A DNA stretch of 64,000 nucleotides, taken from Bradyrhizobium frederickii (lineage in GTDB: Bacteria > Pseudomonadota > Alphaproteobacteria > Rhizobiales > Xanthobacteraceae). The translations under genes and the position numbers were made by a program. This document shows positions 18,290 through 27,322 of this stretch, piece by piece. The stretch is taken from contig NZ_SPQS01000012.1 of assembly GCF_004570865.1 (NCBI RefSeq), positions 124,001 through 188,000 on the forward strand, written 5' to 3'. The notes beneath the pieces are model-generated. The model was not told the DNA's origin. It saw only the letters and a list, made by a program, of their open reading frames with translations, and ran no database searches. Position 1 is the first letter of the stretch, and every line of letters begins with the position of its first letter.

Positions 18290-19006
18290 GTGACCGGTCG
18301 GCCCCAGAACGATCTGCTCCGGCAGCTCGCCCCGCGAGATTTCGAACTTCTTGCACCTCATCTCCAGCCGGTCGACATCGAGGCGGGCCACATCCTCCAT
18401 CACGCCGGCGACGCCGTGGCGGCGGTCCATTTCCCCTGCGGCTCCACGCTCGTGTCGTTCGCCGTTCCGGTCGAGGATGATCGCGAGGTCGAAAGCCTGC
18501 TGGTGGGACGCGAGGGTGCGGTGGGCGTTGCCGCCGGCCGCAATGCTTCGCTGGCTTATTCCCGCATCGTCGTGAAGCTCGGCGGCCCGCTCGTCCGGCT
18601 GCCGCTGCGCGCGCTCGAGCAGGCGCAGCAGAGGTCGGCCGCGCTGGAAGAGGCGTTTTCGCGCTATGCCGATTGCCAGTTCGCGCAATTGCTGCAGAAC
18701 GCGGCCTGCAACGCCGCGCATTCGATCGAGCAGCGCGCCGCCAAGTGGATCATCTCCACGCAGGAGCGTATCGGCCAGGCCGAGATCCCCCTCACCCATG
18801 AGCAGCTCGCCGGCATGCTCGGCGTCTCCCGCAGCTATGCCAGCCGCGTCATCCAGATGTTCAAGGCGCGGCGCATCCTCGCCACCCGGCGCGGCGCCAT
18901 CCTGATCCTCGACGCAGCGGCGCTCGCCGCCAGAGCCTGCTGCTGCAACGATTGGGTGAAGAAGCATTTTGACGAAGTGCTCGGCGCAGCATCCGCCGAT
19001 GGCTAG
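18290..19006 (+). CDS. Crp/Fnr family transcriptional regulator (first of three)
   Basis: The 238-residue protein starts at GTG and has a cyclic-nucleotide-binding-type barrel (about residues 15-125), a dimer helix and a winged helix-turn-helix (EIPLTHEQLAGMLGVSRSYASRVIQMF, about 165-190, given here only as its parts LTHEQLAGMLGV and SRSYASRVI). Near the end is a CCC triplet (ARACCCNDW), a conceivable redox or metal sensor but without the four-cysteine FNR pattern. The canonical cAMP pocket residues are not evident. It is convergent with the second Crp/Fnr gene, 13 bases away. Confidence 0.88.
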   Translation: MTGRPQNDLLRQLAPRDFELLAPHLQPVDIEAGHILHHAGDAVAAVHFPCGSTLVSFAVPVEDDREVESLLVGREGAVGVAAGRNASLAYSRIVVKLGGPLVRLPLRALEQAQQRSAALEEAFSRYADCQFAQLLQNAACNAAHSIEQRAAKWIISTQERIGQAEIPLTHEQLAGMLGVSRSYASRVIQMFKARRILATRRGAILILDAAALAARACCCNDWVKKHFDEVLGAASADG

Positions 19007-19019
19007 CATCCCGGCGGTC

Positions 19020-19754
19020 TCACGCCCGCGGCGACTGCCGTTTCTGGTGCAGATAGGTCGGGCTGAAGTCGCCGAGCCGCTGCAAGTCGCGCCATTTCAG
19101 GACGATCAGCTCGCCCTCACGCAGATCCATGGCGCCGCTGCGCCGGAGCTCGGCGAGCGTCCGGTTCACGGTCGCGATCGCCATGCCCAGCGTCTCGCCG
19201 AGCTGCGCCAGGCTGATCGGCAAGGGGCAGCGATTGCCGCGGACGAGCTGCGCGGCGCGGGCGCGGTAGAACAGCTCGCAGAACAGGTGCGCCATGCGCG
19301 CCTGCATCGGCCGGGCGCTGTTGTTGGTGATGGCCTCGCGAAAGATCGCGGCATCGAGCAGCGTCTCGCGCCAGACGGCCAGCCCAAAGCTCGGCCGCCG
19401 CCGGAACGCGATGAACAATTCGCGGTGCGGGATGAAGGCGACCGAGGCGGGCCCCAGCGCGCTCAATCCGTGGTCCATCTGGTCGATGAACAGGCCCTGC
19501 GCGTCCGGCAGGTCGCCGGTGAGGTGGAAGGCGAGATATTGCCGCCCGCCGCCGCCGAGCAGATGGTAGCGCGCGACCATGCCCGAGACGACCAGCGCCG
19601 AATGCTCGGGTTCGTCGCCCTGGCGGATGAAATCCTCGTTCGATTCGAAATCGCGCAGCGTGAAGGTGAGCGCGCGGATCTCGGCGAGATCCTCCGGTGC
19701 GAGCGCAGTGTGCTCGCACAGGTTCCGGATCAGCACGTCGTGGGCTTTTTCCAT
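19020..19754 (-). CDS. Crp/Fnr family transcriptional regulator (second of three)
   Basis: At 244 residues it has an N-terminal sensor barrel with FIRQGDEPEHSALVVSGMVARYH (parts FIRQGDE and LVVSGMVARY) and a C-terminal HTH with LAQLGETLGMAIATVNRTL. No cysteine cluster for an FeS centre is seen. This subtype, with the motif HLTGDLPDAQ and a DxxxFRE helix, is common in rhizobia as orphan regulators. A short palindrome TATCA-AA-TGATA lies at 19781-19792, about 30 bases before the ATG, and could be an autoregulatory site. The gene is divergent from the 19913 gene. Confidence 0.88.
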   Translation of the reverse strand: MEKAHDVLIRNLCEHTALAPEDLAEIRALTFTLRDFESNEDFIRQGDEPEHSALVVSGMVARYHLLGGGGRQYLAFHLTGDLPDAQGLFIDQMDHGLSALGPASVAFIPHRELFIAFRRRPSFGLAVWRETLLDAAIFREAITNNSARPMQARMAHLFCELFYRARAAQLVRGNRCPLPISLAQLGETLGMAIATVNRTLAELRRSGAMDLREGELIVLKWRDLQRLGDFSPTYLHQKRQSPRA

Positions 19755-19912
19755 GGGGCCGCCAAAAATCGCGCCGGTTCTATCAAATGATACGTCCGGC
19801 TTGGCTTCAGCGGACTAGAACGCGTCTCGGAAGCAGAGGTTGCTAATCGATCTGCGACCGTACCGGGTCGCATCCAGCCCGTCACCTCGACGACGAGCCG
19901 AGCCGTCCCTTC

Positions 19913-20152
19913 ATGAGCGCTACGACGATCCTGGAAAATATCCGCAGCCTGTTCACGCCGGATGCGAGCGAGCACCTCGACAGCATCGAGAATGCCTTCG
20001 TCGAAGGCACGCTGAAGCAGCCGGTCCGGCCGATGTCCGATCAGGAACTCGCCCGTGCTATTCGCGAGTTCCGCTCTGCGCCCGTCTCCGACTGGACCCT
20101 CGCAAGGCTGTCGGAGCGCTTCGTCGCGGCATCCAGGCCGCGCGAGGATTGA
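19913..20152 (+). CDS. Small hypothetical protein between Crp/Fnr genes
   Basis: The 79-residue product (MSATTILENIRSLFTPDASEHL to ASRPRED) is acidic, soluble and largely helical, with the segment MSDQELARAIREFRSAPVSDWTL. It has no cysteine and no recognised domain. It ends 17 bases before the third Crp/Fnr gene on the same strand, so the two are probably co-transcribed. The ribosome site is weak. Function unknown; a partner of the regulator is possible on position alone. Confidence 0.55.
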   Translation: MSATTILENIRSLFTPDASEHLDSIENAFVEGTLKQPVRPMSDQELARAIREFRSAPVSDWTLARLSERFVAASRPRED

Positions 20153-20169
20153 ACCGGCACGCGAGGCTC

Positions 20170-20871
20170 ATGCCGCATCAGAAGTTCATCGCGCGTCTGC
20201 AGGCCGTCGAAGACCTGTCCGAGGACGAACGCCGTCAGATCGCCGTCCTGCCCGCCACGCTGCGCCAGGTCGCCGACGGCGAGACCGTGCTGCGCCAGGG
20301 CGAGACCGTCTCGCGCTGCGTCTTCGTCGTGCACGGCTTCCTCTACCAGACCCGCATCGTCGGCGACCGCAGCCAGATCCTCGCCTTCCACGTTCCCGGC
20401 GACATGCCCTGCCTGCACACGCTGCTGGTCTCGCCGATCGATGCAGACCTCGTCGGCCTCGGACCGACTATCGTCGGCGCGGTCGCGCACAGCCAGCTCA
20501 AGCAGCTTCTCGACGGCTCGGTCCATTTGACTCGCGCGTTCTGGCGCGAGACGCTGATCGATGCGGCGATCTCGCGACGATGGATCGCCCGCCTCGGCGC
20601 GCAGGCGGCCCTGGCCAAGGTCGCGCACCTCATCTGCGAGCTCGCCGCAAGGCTGGAGCTCGTCGGCCTTCTCAACGACGGCTGCTTCCAGATGCCGATG
20701 ACGCAGCGGCACGTTGCAGATGCCTGCGGACTCTCGATCGTCCACGTCAATCGCACCATCCAGGAGCTGAGGCATCGTGGATTGATCGCCTGGGAGGGCA
20801 GCGAGATCGAGCTGCTGCAACCCGAGGAGCTGCGCAGGCTTGCGGACTTCGCGCCGGACTATCTGAGCTGA
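20170..20871 (+). CDS. Crp/Fnr family transcriptional regulator (third of three)
   Basis: I use the ATG at 20170 (MPHQKFIARLQAVEDLSEDE); the frame is open from 19840 but the upstream part overlaps the 19913 gene. The 233-residue protein has the sensor barrel (ETVLRQGETVSRCVFVVHGFL) and an HTH near residue 185 (TQRHVADACGLSIVHVNRTI). It is of the same subtype as the second regulator: both share an ILAFHVPGDMP/LAFHLTGDLP motif and FWRETLIDAAI/VWRETLLDAAI. That suggests duplication. It lies 190 bases upstream of the autotransporter gene and reads towards it. Confidence 0.88.
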   Translation: MPHQKFIARLQAVEDLSEDERRQIAVLPATLRQVADGETVLRQGETVSRCVFVVHGFLYQTRIVGDRSQILAFHVPGDMPCLHTLLVSPIDADLVGLGPTIVGAVAHSQLKQLLDGSVHLTRAFWRETLIDAAISRRWIARLGAQAALAKVAHLICELAARLELVGLLNDGCFQMPMTQRHVADACGLSIVHVNRTIQELRHRGLIAWEGSEIELLQPEELRRLADFAPDYLS

Positions 20872-21062
20872 ACGCGGCCAGCTAAATTTCCGTGCGACTG
20901 CCGGCGACAAGCATTGACAAGTTCCAGCCCGCAGTGATGTTGGTTCCATTACTAAGGGGGACGCAACCGGGCTTACGCTAGCCGTCCGCATTGCGCGCGT
21001 CCCTGGAAGGCTGGTGAGATGTCGTTTGCGACGCTCGGTGCCCGGCCAAGAGGGCACTGGGA

Positions 21063-24000
21063 ATGTCGCAGGGAGCGAGGACTCCAAGCCAGGGCGTCAA
21101 ACGCGGTCGGACCGCCATAGCGTCGTTGGCCGCGCTAAGACTGTCCCTGGCGACACTGGCATGGACTGTAACGACACAAGCGCAGGCTCAAAGCTGGAAC
21201 GGCGCCACCCCGGATTGGTTCACGGCCGGCAATTGGACGCCCGGTGGCGTCCCGACCAACGCCACCAACGCAACCATCGACACCAGTTCGCCTAACGCGG
21301 CCGTCATCTCGTCCGGCAACGCTCAGGCGCAGACCGTTATCATCGGCTTGTCGGCGACCGGAGGCCTGACCATCCAGAACGGGGCGACGCTGTCTGATTC
21401 GGTCGGGGCCCTCGGGCGCTTTCTCGGCGCGACCGGTACGGCTACGGTTGATGGCGCAGGCTCGTCCTGGAGCAACTCCGCCGATCTCTCCGTCGGCTAT
21501 TCCGGCGCCGGCACGCTGACGATCCGGAACGGGGGCGCGGTGGGCAACCAGTCCGGGCATGTCGGCCGCGGTGCCGGCGCGACCGGCACCGTGACGGTCG
21601 ACGGCGCGGGCTCAACCTGGACCAATCACATCGCGCTCTATGTCGGCAATTCAGGCACGGGCACGCTGACGATCCAGAACGGCGGCACGGTGAGCAACGG
21701 CGCCGACGCGTTCATCGGCGTCAATTCCGGCGCAACCGGCAGCGTGACGGTCGACGGCGCGGGCTCAACCTGGACCGATACCGGCAATCTCTATGTCGGC
21801 CAAACCGGCACCGGCGTGCTGACGATCCGGAACGGCGGCGCGGTCAGCAACGGCGCCGACGGACATATCGGCGCCAATTCCGGAGCGACCGGCACGGTGA
21901 CCGTCACAGGCGCCGGCTCGTCCTGGACCAATTCCGGCACAGTCTCGATCGGGGAAGCCGGCAACGGTACGCTGACCATCGCCAGTGGCGGTGCGGTGAG
22001 CAACACGACCGCCAAGATCGGCGCCAATGTCGGCGCGACCGGCACGGCGACGGTCACCGGCACGGGCTCGTCCTGGACCAATTCCGGCAGTCTCTCGGTC
22101 GGTCAGGACGGCACAGGTACACTGACGATCGCAGGCGGCGGCGCGGTCAGCAACACGGTCGGCGCGATCGCCGCCAATGCCGGTTCGACCGGCAGCGTGA
22201 CGGTCACCGGTGCCGGTTCGTCCTGGACCAATTCCAGCAATTTCTATGTCGGGCAAAACGGCACCGGCACGCTGACGATCGCAGACGGCGGCGCGGTGAG
22301 CAGCTTGATCGGGATCATCGGCGCCGCTTTGGGAACGACGGGCACAGTGACGGTCACTGGAGCCGGATCATCCTGGACCACCTCACTGGCTATGGATGTC
22401 GGACTCAGCGGCACCGGCGTACTGACGGTCGCCAATGGCGCCGTCGTCTCGGCGTCTTCCGTGACGCTCGGCAATTTGGCCTTTTCAGTGGGAACGCTGA
22501 ATATCGGTGCCGCGTCCGGTCAGACAGCCGTCGCGCCCGGTGCGCTGAACACGCCGTTGGTCAGGTTCAGGACCGGCACCGGCTACATCGTGTTCAATCA
22601 TACGGCATCGAACTACATCTTCGCCCCCGTCATTTCCGGCAGCTTCGGCACGGTAACTGTGGAGGCCGGCACCACCATTTTCACCGCCGCCAGCAACTAC
22701 ACCGGCGCGACCACCGTCAACGGCGGCACGCTTGCGGTCAACGGCTCGATCGTGTCGAGCACGACGGTGAACAGCGGCGGCACGCTGTCCGGCATTGGCA
22801 TGGTCGGATCGGTGACCGTGAACAGCGGCGGCAGGCTCGCGCCCGGTTCCGGTGCACCCGGCTCGGTGCTGACCATTTCCGGCAGCCTCGCGATGCAGTC
22901 GGGCGCGCTTTATCTCGTGCAGCTCGGATCGGTGACGGCCTCGCGCGCCGACGTCTCGGGCACCGCGACGCTCACCGGCGCGGGCGTGCAGGTGAGACTT
23001 GCTCCGGGAAGCACGGTTGCAAAACAGTCCACGATCCTGCACGCGGCCGGCGGCCTCGGCGGCACAACCTTCGCAGGCGCCAGCGCGACGAACTTCGTCG
23101 CCAGCCTGAGCTACACGCCGACGGATGTGCTGCTCAATCTCTCGGCCGCCCTCGGCGCCGGCACCGGGCTGAACGTGAACCAGCAGAACGTTGCCGATGT
23201 GCTCAACAACGCCTTCAACGGCGGCGGCGCGCTGCCGGCTAATTTCGCAAGCATCTTCGGCCTCACCGGAGGCAATCTCGGCACCGCGCTGTCGCAACTC
23301 TCCGGTGAACCCGCGACCGGGGCGCAGCAGGGCACATTCCAGTTCATGGGCCAGTTCCTGGGCCTGATGCTCGACCCGTCCACGGGCGGGCGCGACGGCG
23401 CCGGACGGACGGCGCTCGGCTTCGCACCAGAACGCGCGGCCGTGCCGGACGACATCGCCCTCGCCTATGCCAAGGCGACGAAGACGCCGCTCGACAAGGC
23501 TCCGTCGGTCTTCGAGCCGCGCTGGAACGTGTGGGCCAGTGGCTTCGGCGGCACCGGCAAGACCAATGGCGACGCGGTCATCGGCAGCCACGACATCACC
23601 GCGCAAGTCGCGGGCGGTGCCGCGGGGCTCGATTATCACCTGACCCGCGACGCGATGGTCGGCTTTGCACTCGCCGGCGGCGGCACCCGATGGGACCTCG
23701 CGCAAGGACTCGGCGGCGGCAAGAGCGACGCATTCCAGGGCGGCGTCTATGCGGCGGTGCGCTCCGGGCCGGCCTATGTCGCCGCCTCGCTGGCGGCGGC
23801 CAGCCATTGGGTGTCGACCGACCGCTTCGCTGCTTTCGGCGATCATCTCACCGCACGCTTCAACGCGCAGAGCTATGGCGGGCGCATCGAAGGCGGCCAT
23901 CGCGTCGTGACGTCGCTCGCCGGGATCACGCCCTACGCGGCGCTGCAGGCGCAGAGCTTCCGCACGCCGGCCTACAGCGAGACCGATCTCACCGGCGCCG

Positions 24001-24353
24001 GCTTCGGCCTCGCCTACACTGCGCGCAGCGCGACCGACACACGCGGCGAGCTTGGCGCCCGCTTCGACCGCGCCATGCTGGTTGCGCCCGACACGGCGTT
24101 GACGCTGCGCGGCCGCCTCGCCTACGCGCATGACTGGGTCAGCGATCCCGCGCTGTCAGCGGTGTTCCAGACGCTGCCGGGGGCGAGCTTCGTCGTCAAC
24201 GGCGCGACGCCGGCGAAAGACAACGCGCTCATCTCCGCCGGGGCCGATCTGCATCTCGCCCGCGGCATCACGCTATCGGCAAAGCTCGACGGCACATTCG
24301 CCGAACGCGCCCAGACCTATGCGGGCACCGGCACGCTGCGTTACCGCTGGTAG
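21063..24353 (+). CDS. Autotransporter outer-membrane beta-barrel protein with tandem repeats
   Basis: The 1096-residue protein has a long signal peptide (about 1-44, ending AQAQ-SWNG). The passenger contains seven repeats of 50-51 residues (about 123-474) built on GATGTVTVDGAGSSWTNS, LYVGNSGTGTLTI and NGGAVSN. A PATR-type motif follows (SNYTGATTVNGGTLAVNGS, about 540), and from about 815 a type V beta-barrel begins with RWNVWASGFGG and ends in an aromatic residue (TLRYRW). It should be secreted by the type Va route as an AidA-like surface adhesin or filament. No protease triad was seen. The start lacks a strong ribosome site. Confidence 0.9.
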   Translation: MSQGARTPSQGVKRGRTAIASLAALRLSLATLAWTVTTQAQAQSWNGATPDWFTAGNWTPGGVPTNATNATIDTSSPNAAVISSGNAQAQTVIIGLSATGGLTIQNGATLSDSVGALGRFLGATGTATVDGAGSSWSNSADLSVGYSGAGTLTIRNGGAVGNQSGHVGRGAGATGTVTVDGAGSTWTNHIALYVGNSGTGTLTIQNGGTVSNGADAFIGVNSGATGSVTVDGAGSTWTDTGNLYVGQTGTGVLTIRNGGAVSNGADGHIGANSGATGTVTVTGAGSSWTNSGTVSIGEAGNGTLTIASGGAVSNTTAKIGANVGATGTATVTGTGSSWTNSGSLSVGQDGTGTLTIAGGGAVSNTVGAIAANAGSTGSVTVTGAGSSWTNSSNFYVGQNGTGTLTIADGGAVSSLIGIIGAALGTTGTVTVTGAGSSWTTSLAMDVGLSGTGVLTVANGAVVSASSVTLGNLAFSVGTLNIGAASGQTAVAPGALNTPLVRFRTGTGYIVFNHTASNYIFAPVISGSFGTVTVEAGTTIFTAASNYTGATTVNGGTLAVNGSIVSSTTVNSGGTLSGIGMVGSVTVNSGGRLAPGSGAPGSVLTISGSLAMQSGALYLVQLGSVTASRADVSGTATLTGAGVQVRLAPGSTVAKQSTILHAAGGLGGTTFAGASATNFVASLSYTPTDVLLNLSAALGAGTGLNVNQQNVADVLNNAFNGGGALPANFASIFGLTGGNLGTALSQLSGEPATGAQQGTFQFMGQFLGLMLDPSTGGRDGAGRTALGFAPERAAVPDDIALAYAKATKTPLDKAPSVFEPRWNVWASGFGGTGKTNGDAVIGSHDITAQVAGGAAGLDYHLTRDAMVGFALAGGGTRWDLAQGLGGGKSDAFQGGVYAAVRSGPAYVAASLAAASHWVSTDRFAAFGDHLTARFNAQSYGGRIEGGHRVVTSLAGITPYAALQAQSFRTPAYSETDLTGAGFGLAYTARSATDTRGELGARFDRAMLVAPDTALTLRGRLAYAHDWVSDPALSAVFQTLPGASFVVNGATPAKDNALISAGADLHLARGITLSAKLDGTFAERAQTYAGTGTLRYRW
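21429..22484 (+). repeat. Seven tandem coding repeats of 150/153 bp in the autotransporter
   Basis: Equivalent points, at the Gly-Ala-Thr-Gly codons, fall at 21429, 21579, 21732, 21885, 22035, 22185 and 22335. The spacings are 150, 153, 153, 150, 150 and 150 bases. All units keep the reading frame and differ by substitutions, so they are an expanded protein repeat rather than a DNA element. Confidence 0.85.
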
Positions 24354-24589
24354 CCCGGCTCGTCGAAGAAGGGGCGCGCCTATCGCATTTGGGAGCGCCT
24401 TCTCTGTGGCCATCCTTCGATGGCGCGCGTTCAGCTCGTGAAGAATGCCATAGGCGATTGCTCTGCACTGGCGGGGGCGTCGTGAACGATCCTTGGCGCC
24501 GCTCTGCGACCCGTGGCAAAACCGCAAGATCGGTCGAGCACCTCCTGCCCGCATAGGCTTTAGCTGGCGCTGCCACGGAGAACGGAACG

Positions 24590-25471
24590 ATGACGGCGGC
24601 GCTTCGCAACTACCATGCCCGGATGCAGCGGGTGCTGGATCACATCGACCGGCATCTCGACGACGATCTTGACCTGGATGCGCTGAGCAGCGTCGCCTCC
24701 TACTCGAAGTATCATTTCCACCGGCAGTTCACGGCGACCTTCGGGCTGTCCGTGCATCGCTATATCCAGCTCGCCCGCATGAAGCGCGCTTCGTACCGAT
24801 TGGCCTACAGCGACGCCGTAAGCGTCACGGATATCGCGATGGATGCCGGCTACGACGCGCCTGACGCCTTCGCCCGCGCCTTTCGGCAACGGTTCGGGCA
24901 ATCGCCGTCGTCGTTCCGGAAGTCTCCCGACTGGGAGCCGTGGCTCGCGGCCTTCGGGCCTCTCGACAATGCGAGGAGCAAGTTCATGCAGAAGACCTTT
25001 ACCAGCGACGACGTGACGATCTGCGATGTGCCGACGACGGCGGTGGCGATCATGGAGCACCGCGGCGATCCGGCGACGCTTCCCGCCACCATCCAGCGGT
25101 TCATCGCCTGGCGCAAAGCCGCCGGCCTGCACCCGAGCACGAGTCCAACCTTCAACGTCTGGCGGTCCGAGCGGCGGCCGGCCTCGCCTGCCGACTACAG
25201 CGTGGACCTCTGCGTCGGAACCGACGAGCCGATCGAGGCAAACGGGGCAGCGATCAAGGCCGGCGAGATTCCGGGCGGACGCTGCGCCGTGCTGCGCGTC
25301 GTCGGCAACACCGACAATCTCGAGCCCGCCGCGCTGTTCCTCTATCGCGACTGGCTTCCGGCCAGCGGCGAGGAAGCCCGCGACTTCCCGATCTATTGCC
25401 AGCGGCTGAGCTTCGTTCCTGATGTCGCCGAGCACGAGGCGGCCGCGGATCTGTTCCTGCCGTTGAAATGA
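24590..25471 (+). CDS. AraC family regulator with GyrI-like effector-binding domain
   Basis: The 293-residue protein has an N-terminal AraC/XylS DNA-binding domain (residues 10-110: LDALSSVASYSKYHFHRQF and the second HTH VTDIAMDAGYDAPDAFARAF). After a linker, a C-terminal GyrI-like (SbmC/Rob-type) ligand-binding domain runs from about 145 (VTICDVPTTAVAIMEHRGDP) to the end. Such regulators bind small amphipathic or cationic drugs and switch efflux or stress genes. No efflux gene is adjacent, so the target is unknown. It lies 236 bases after the autotransporter; that gap holds nothing recognisable. Confidence 0.9.
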   Translation: MTAALRNYHARMQRVLDHIDRHLDDDLDLDALSSVASYSKYHFHRQFTATFGLSVHRYIQLARMKRASYRLAYSDAVSVTDIAMDAGYDAPDAFARAFRQRFGQSPSSFRKSPDWEPWLAAFGPLDNARSKFMQKTFTSDDVTICDVPTTAVAIMEHRGDPATLPATIQRFIAWRKAAGLHPSTSPTFNVWRSERRPASPADYSVDLCVGTDEPIEANGAAIKAGEIPGGRCAVLRVVGNTDNLEPAALFLYRDWLPASGEEARDFPIYCQRLSFVPDVAEHEAAADLFLPLK

Positions 25472-25516
25472 ACTGCTCTCACCGCATGCATCGTCATTCC
25501 CGGATACGTGCGCGTG

Positions 25517-25613
25517 CCCCGGACGCAGAGCCGGGGCCCATGCCGCACCGGAGTCCAGAGCGCTGGGTCCTGGCTCTGCGCAGCAGCGGAAGAACGCCGC
25601 AGCGCGTCCGGGA
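25517..25613. repeat. Intergenic palindromic repeat, family 1
   Basis: CCCCGGACGCAGAGCCGGGG at 25517-25536 pairs with elements of TCCTGGCTCTGCGC and GCGCGTCCGGGA near 25568-25613. It occupies the gap between the convergent AraC-type and amidotransferase genes and resembles the element at 5987-6118. Confidence 0.6.
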
Positions 25614-25625
25614 TAGGAGGGCGAG

Positions 25626-26399
25626 TTACGCCGCCGCCCTCTGCCGCGCCACCAGCGCTTCGCCAAACGCCTCGAACAGCTTGCGGTTGATCGGATTGTG
25701 CTGGGGATCGTATTCGGCGTGCCATTGCACGCCGAGCGCGAAGCTCGGGGCTTCCGCGATCCGGATCGCCTCGATGGTGCCGTCCTCGGCGACGCCCTCG
25801 ATCAGCACGCGCTTGCCGGGATCAAGAATGCCCTGGCCGTGCAGCGAATTGACCCTGATCTTCTCGCAGCCGAGAATCCTCGCGAACGCCCCGCCCGGCG
25901 TCAGGTCGACATCGTGGCGGTCGGCGAATACGACGGTCGGATCGGGATGAATTTCGCCGTTCTCGAGCCGTGGCATGCGATGGTTCATACGGCCGGGAAT
26001 TTCGCGGATCTCCGGATGCAGCGAGCCGCCGAAGGCGACGTTCATCTCCTGCAGGCCGCGGCAGATGCCGAACAGCGGGATGCCGCGGGCAACGCAGGCA
26101 ACGGAAAGGGCCAGCGCCACCTCGTCGCGGTGGATGTCGTAGGGCTCGTGCTTTTCGCAGGGGTCGACGTTGAAACGGGTCGGGTGCACGTTGGCCCGGG
26201 CGCCGGTGAGGATGATGCCGTCCACGGTGTCGAGCAGCGCCGCAATATCGGTGATGTCAGGCGAGCCCGCGAACATCACCGGCAAGCCGCCGGAAACCTC
26301 GGCGACGGCGCGCAAATTACGCTCGCCGACCATCTGGACCTGAAATCGATTTTCGACGCGATGGGCATTCCCGATCACGCCGACGACCGGCTTTCTCAT
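25626..26399 (-). CDS. Class I glutamine amidotransferase, gamma-glutamyl-GABA hydrolase type
   Basis: The 257-residue protein has the nucleophile elbow LFGICRGLQEMNVAFGG (catalytic Cys about residue 113) and the distal HAEYDP with the His-Glu pair (VQWHAEYDPQHNPIN). These are the PuuD/peptidase C26 features. PuuD releases GABA from gamma-glutamyl-GABA in putrescine breakdown. No other puu gene is near, so the substrate may differ. It is the last gene before the convergent AraC-type regulator. Confidence 0.9.
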   Translation of the reverse strand: MRKPVVGVIGNAHRVENRFQVQMVGERNLRAVAEVSGGLPVMFAGSPDITDIAALLDTVDGIILTGARANVHPTRFNVDPCEKHEPYDIHRDEVALALSVACVARGIPLFGICRGLQEMNVAFGGSLHPEIREIPGRMNHRMPRLENGEIHPDPTVVFADRHDVDLTPGGAFARILGCEKIRVNSLHGQGILDPGKRVLIEGVAEDGTIEAIRIAEAPSFALGVQWHAEYDPQHNPINRKLFEAFGEALVARQRAAA

Positions 26400-26489
26400 C
26401 TGTCGTTCCGCGCCTCGCCGTCAGAAGATTCTCCCAACATGCCCCTCGGATGGAACAAATTCAACAGAAGGGATCGCGGGACGGCAATG

Positions 26490-27188
26490 CTATTTTCGCG
26501 CAAATGCCGCCCGGGCCTCGCCCCCGGCGGGCAGACCGGCGGCCTTCAGCGCGGTTGCCGCGCCATCGCCGCGCGCGGCCAGCCAGGGCAGCTTCGCGTC
26601 GATGCCACGCGTCACGGGCTCCCCGAGCACCCCACCGAAATCAATCGGCCAAAACCCGTTGGGCACGACTTCGGCCGAAAGGCCGCGGATCGCATAGCCC
26701 TCGCCCAGAACCGCCTCCGCATGGTCGGCGGCGACGAGCCGGGCGGTCGTGGGATCGCCGGGATCGCCCAAGCTCAGGAGCACGGGAACGAGGTCTGCCT
26801 GCACCGGGACCACGCCGGTCTGCCGGTGCATATCGTTGAACGAGACGCGGTTGCCGCGTGCGGCGCCGTAGGCGCGGAGCGCGACATAGTTGATGTCGTC
26901 AAAGTCCAGCCTGGTGCCCTGCCAGTGCGCCAGCGAGGCCACCAGATTCTTGCCCTGACCGAGGTCGACGAACACCGCCTCCCCGCGCATCGTGGTGCGG
27001 CCGCCGCGGTTGTAATTGCGGTCGGGCACGACGGCCACAATGCCGGATCCGGACTTGATCCCGTCGGGCGTCGTCACCTCGACCGTGAGGCGATATTTGT
27101 GGCCGGGCCGGTGGATGCGGATCTGGTCGCCGATCACGAGCACGGCCAGGAGTCCGAGAAGACCGGCCCATTTGCTGATGAAGCTCAA
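26490..27188 (-). CDS. Conserved hypothetical protein with an N-terminal membrane anchor
   Basis: The 232-residue product begins with one hydrophobic helix (MSFISKWAGLLGLLAVLVIG) that could be a membrane anchor or uncleaved signal. The rest, from HRPGHKYRLTVEVTTPDG on, reads as a periplasmic domain with several strand-like segments and no cysteine. I do not recognise the family. It ends 90 bases upstream of the amidotransferase on the same strand and is divergent from the AI-2E transporter gene. Confidence 0.65.
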   Translation of the reverse strand: MSFISKWAGLLGLLAVLVIGDQIRIHRPGHKYRLTVEVTTPDGIKSGSGIVAVVPDRNYNRGGRTTMRGEAVFVDLGQGKNLVASLAHWQGTRLDFDDINYVALRAYGAARGNRVSFNDMHRQTGVVPVQADLVPVLLSLGDPGDPTTARLVAADHAEAVLGEGYAIRGLSAEVVPNGFWPIDFGGVLGEPVTRGIDAKLPWLAARGDGAATALKAAGLPAGGEARAAFARK

Positions 27189-27322
27189 ACCGCCCCCGTC
27201 GTTCTGTCCTCACCGCTCTGCACCGTCGGCGTGCCGGCGTCAAACCAGAGCGTTGACGCGGTCTTGATCGGAAGCGCGTTTATCGAGAGAGTGCGGCGCT
27301 CTTGGCTGCGAAAGGACCCGAT

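Noticed and set aside
21429..22484. The regular 150-bp repeats as a CRISPR or satellite array
   Set aside because: They are in frame, encode a conserved passenger motif and vary by substitutions rather than having identical repeats and unique spacers.
22485..24131. A 548-codon antisense frame in the autotransporter gene
   Set aside because: It is Arg/Ala/Gly-rich, has no recognisable domain and opposes a well-supported coding region.
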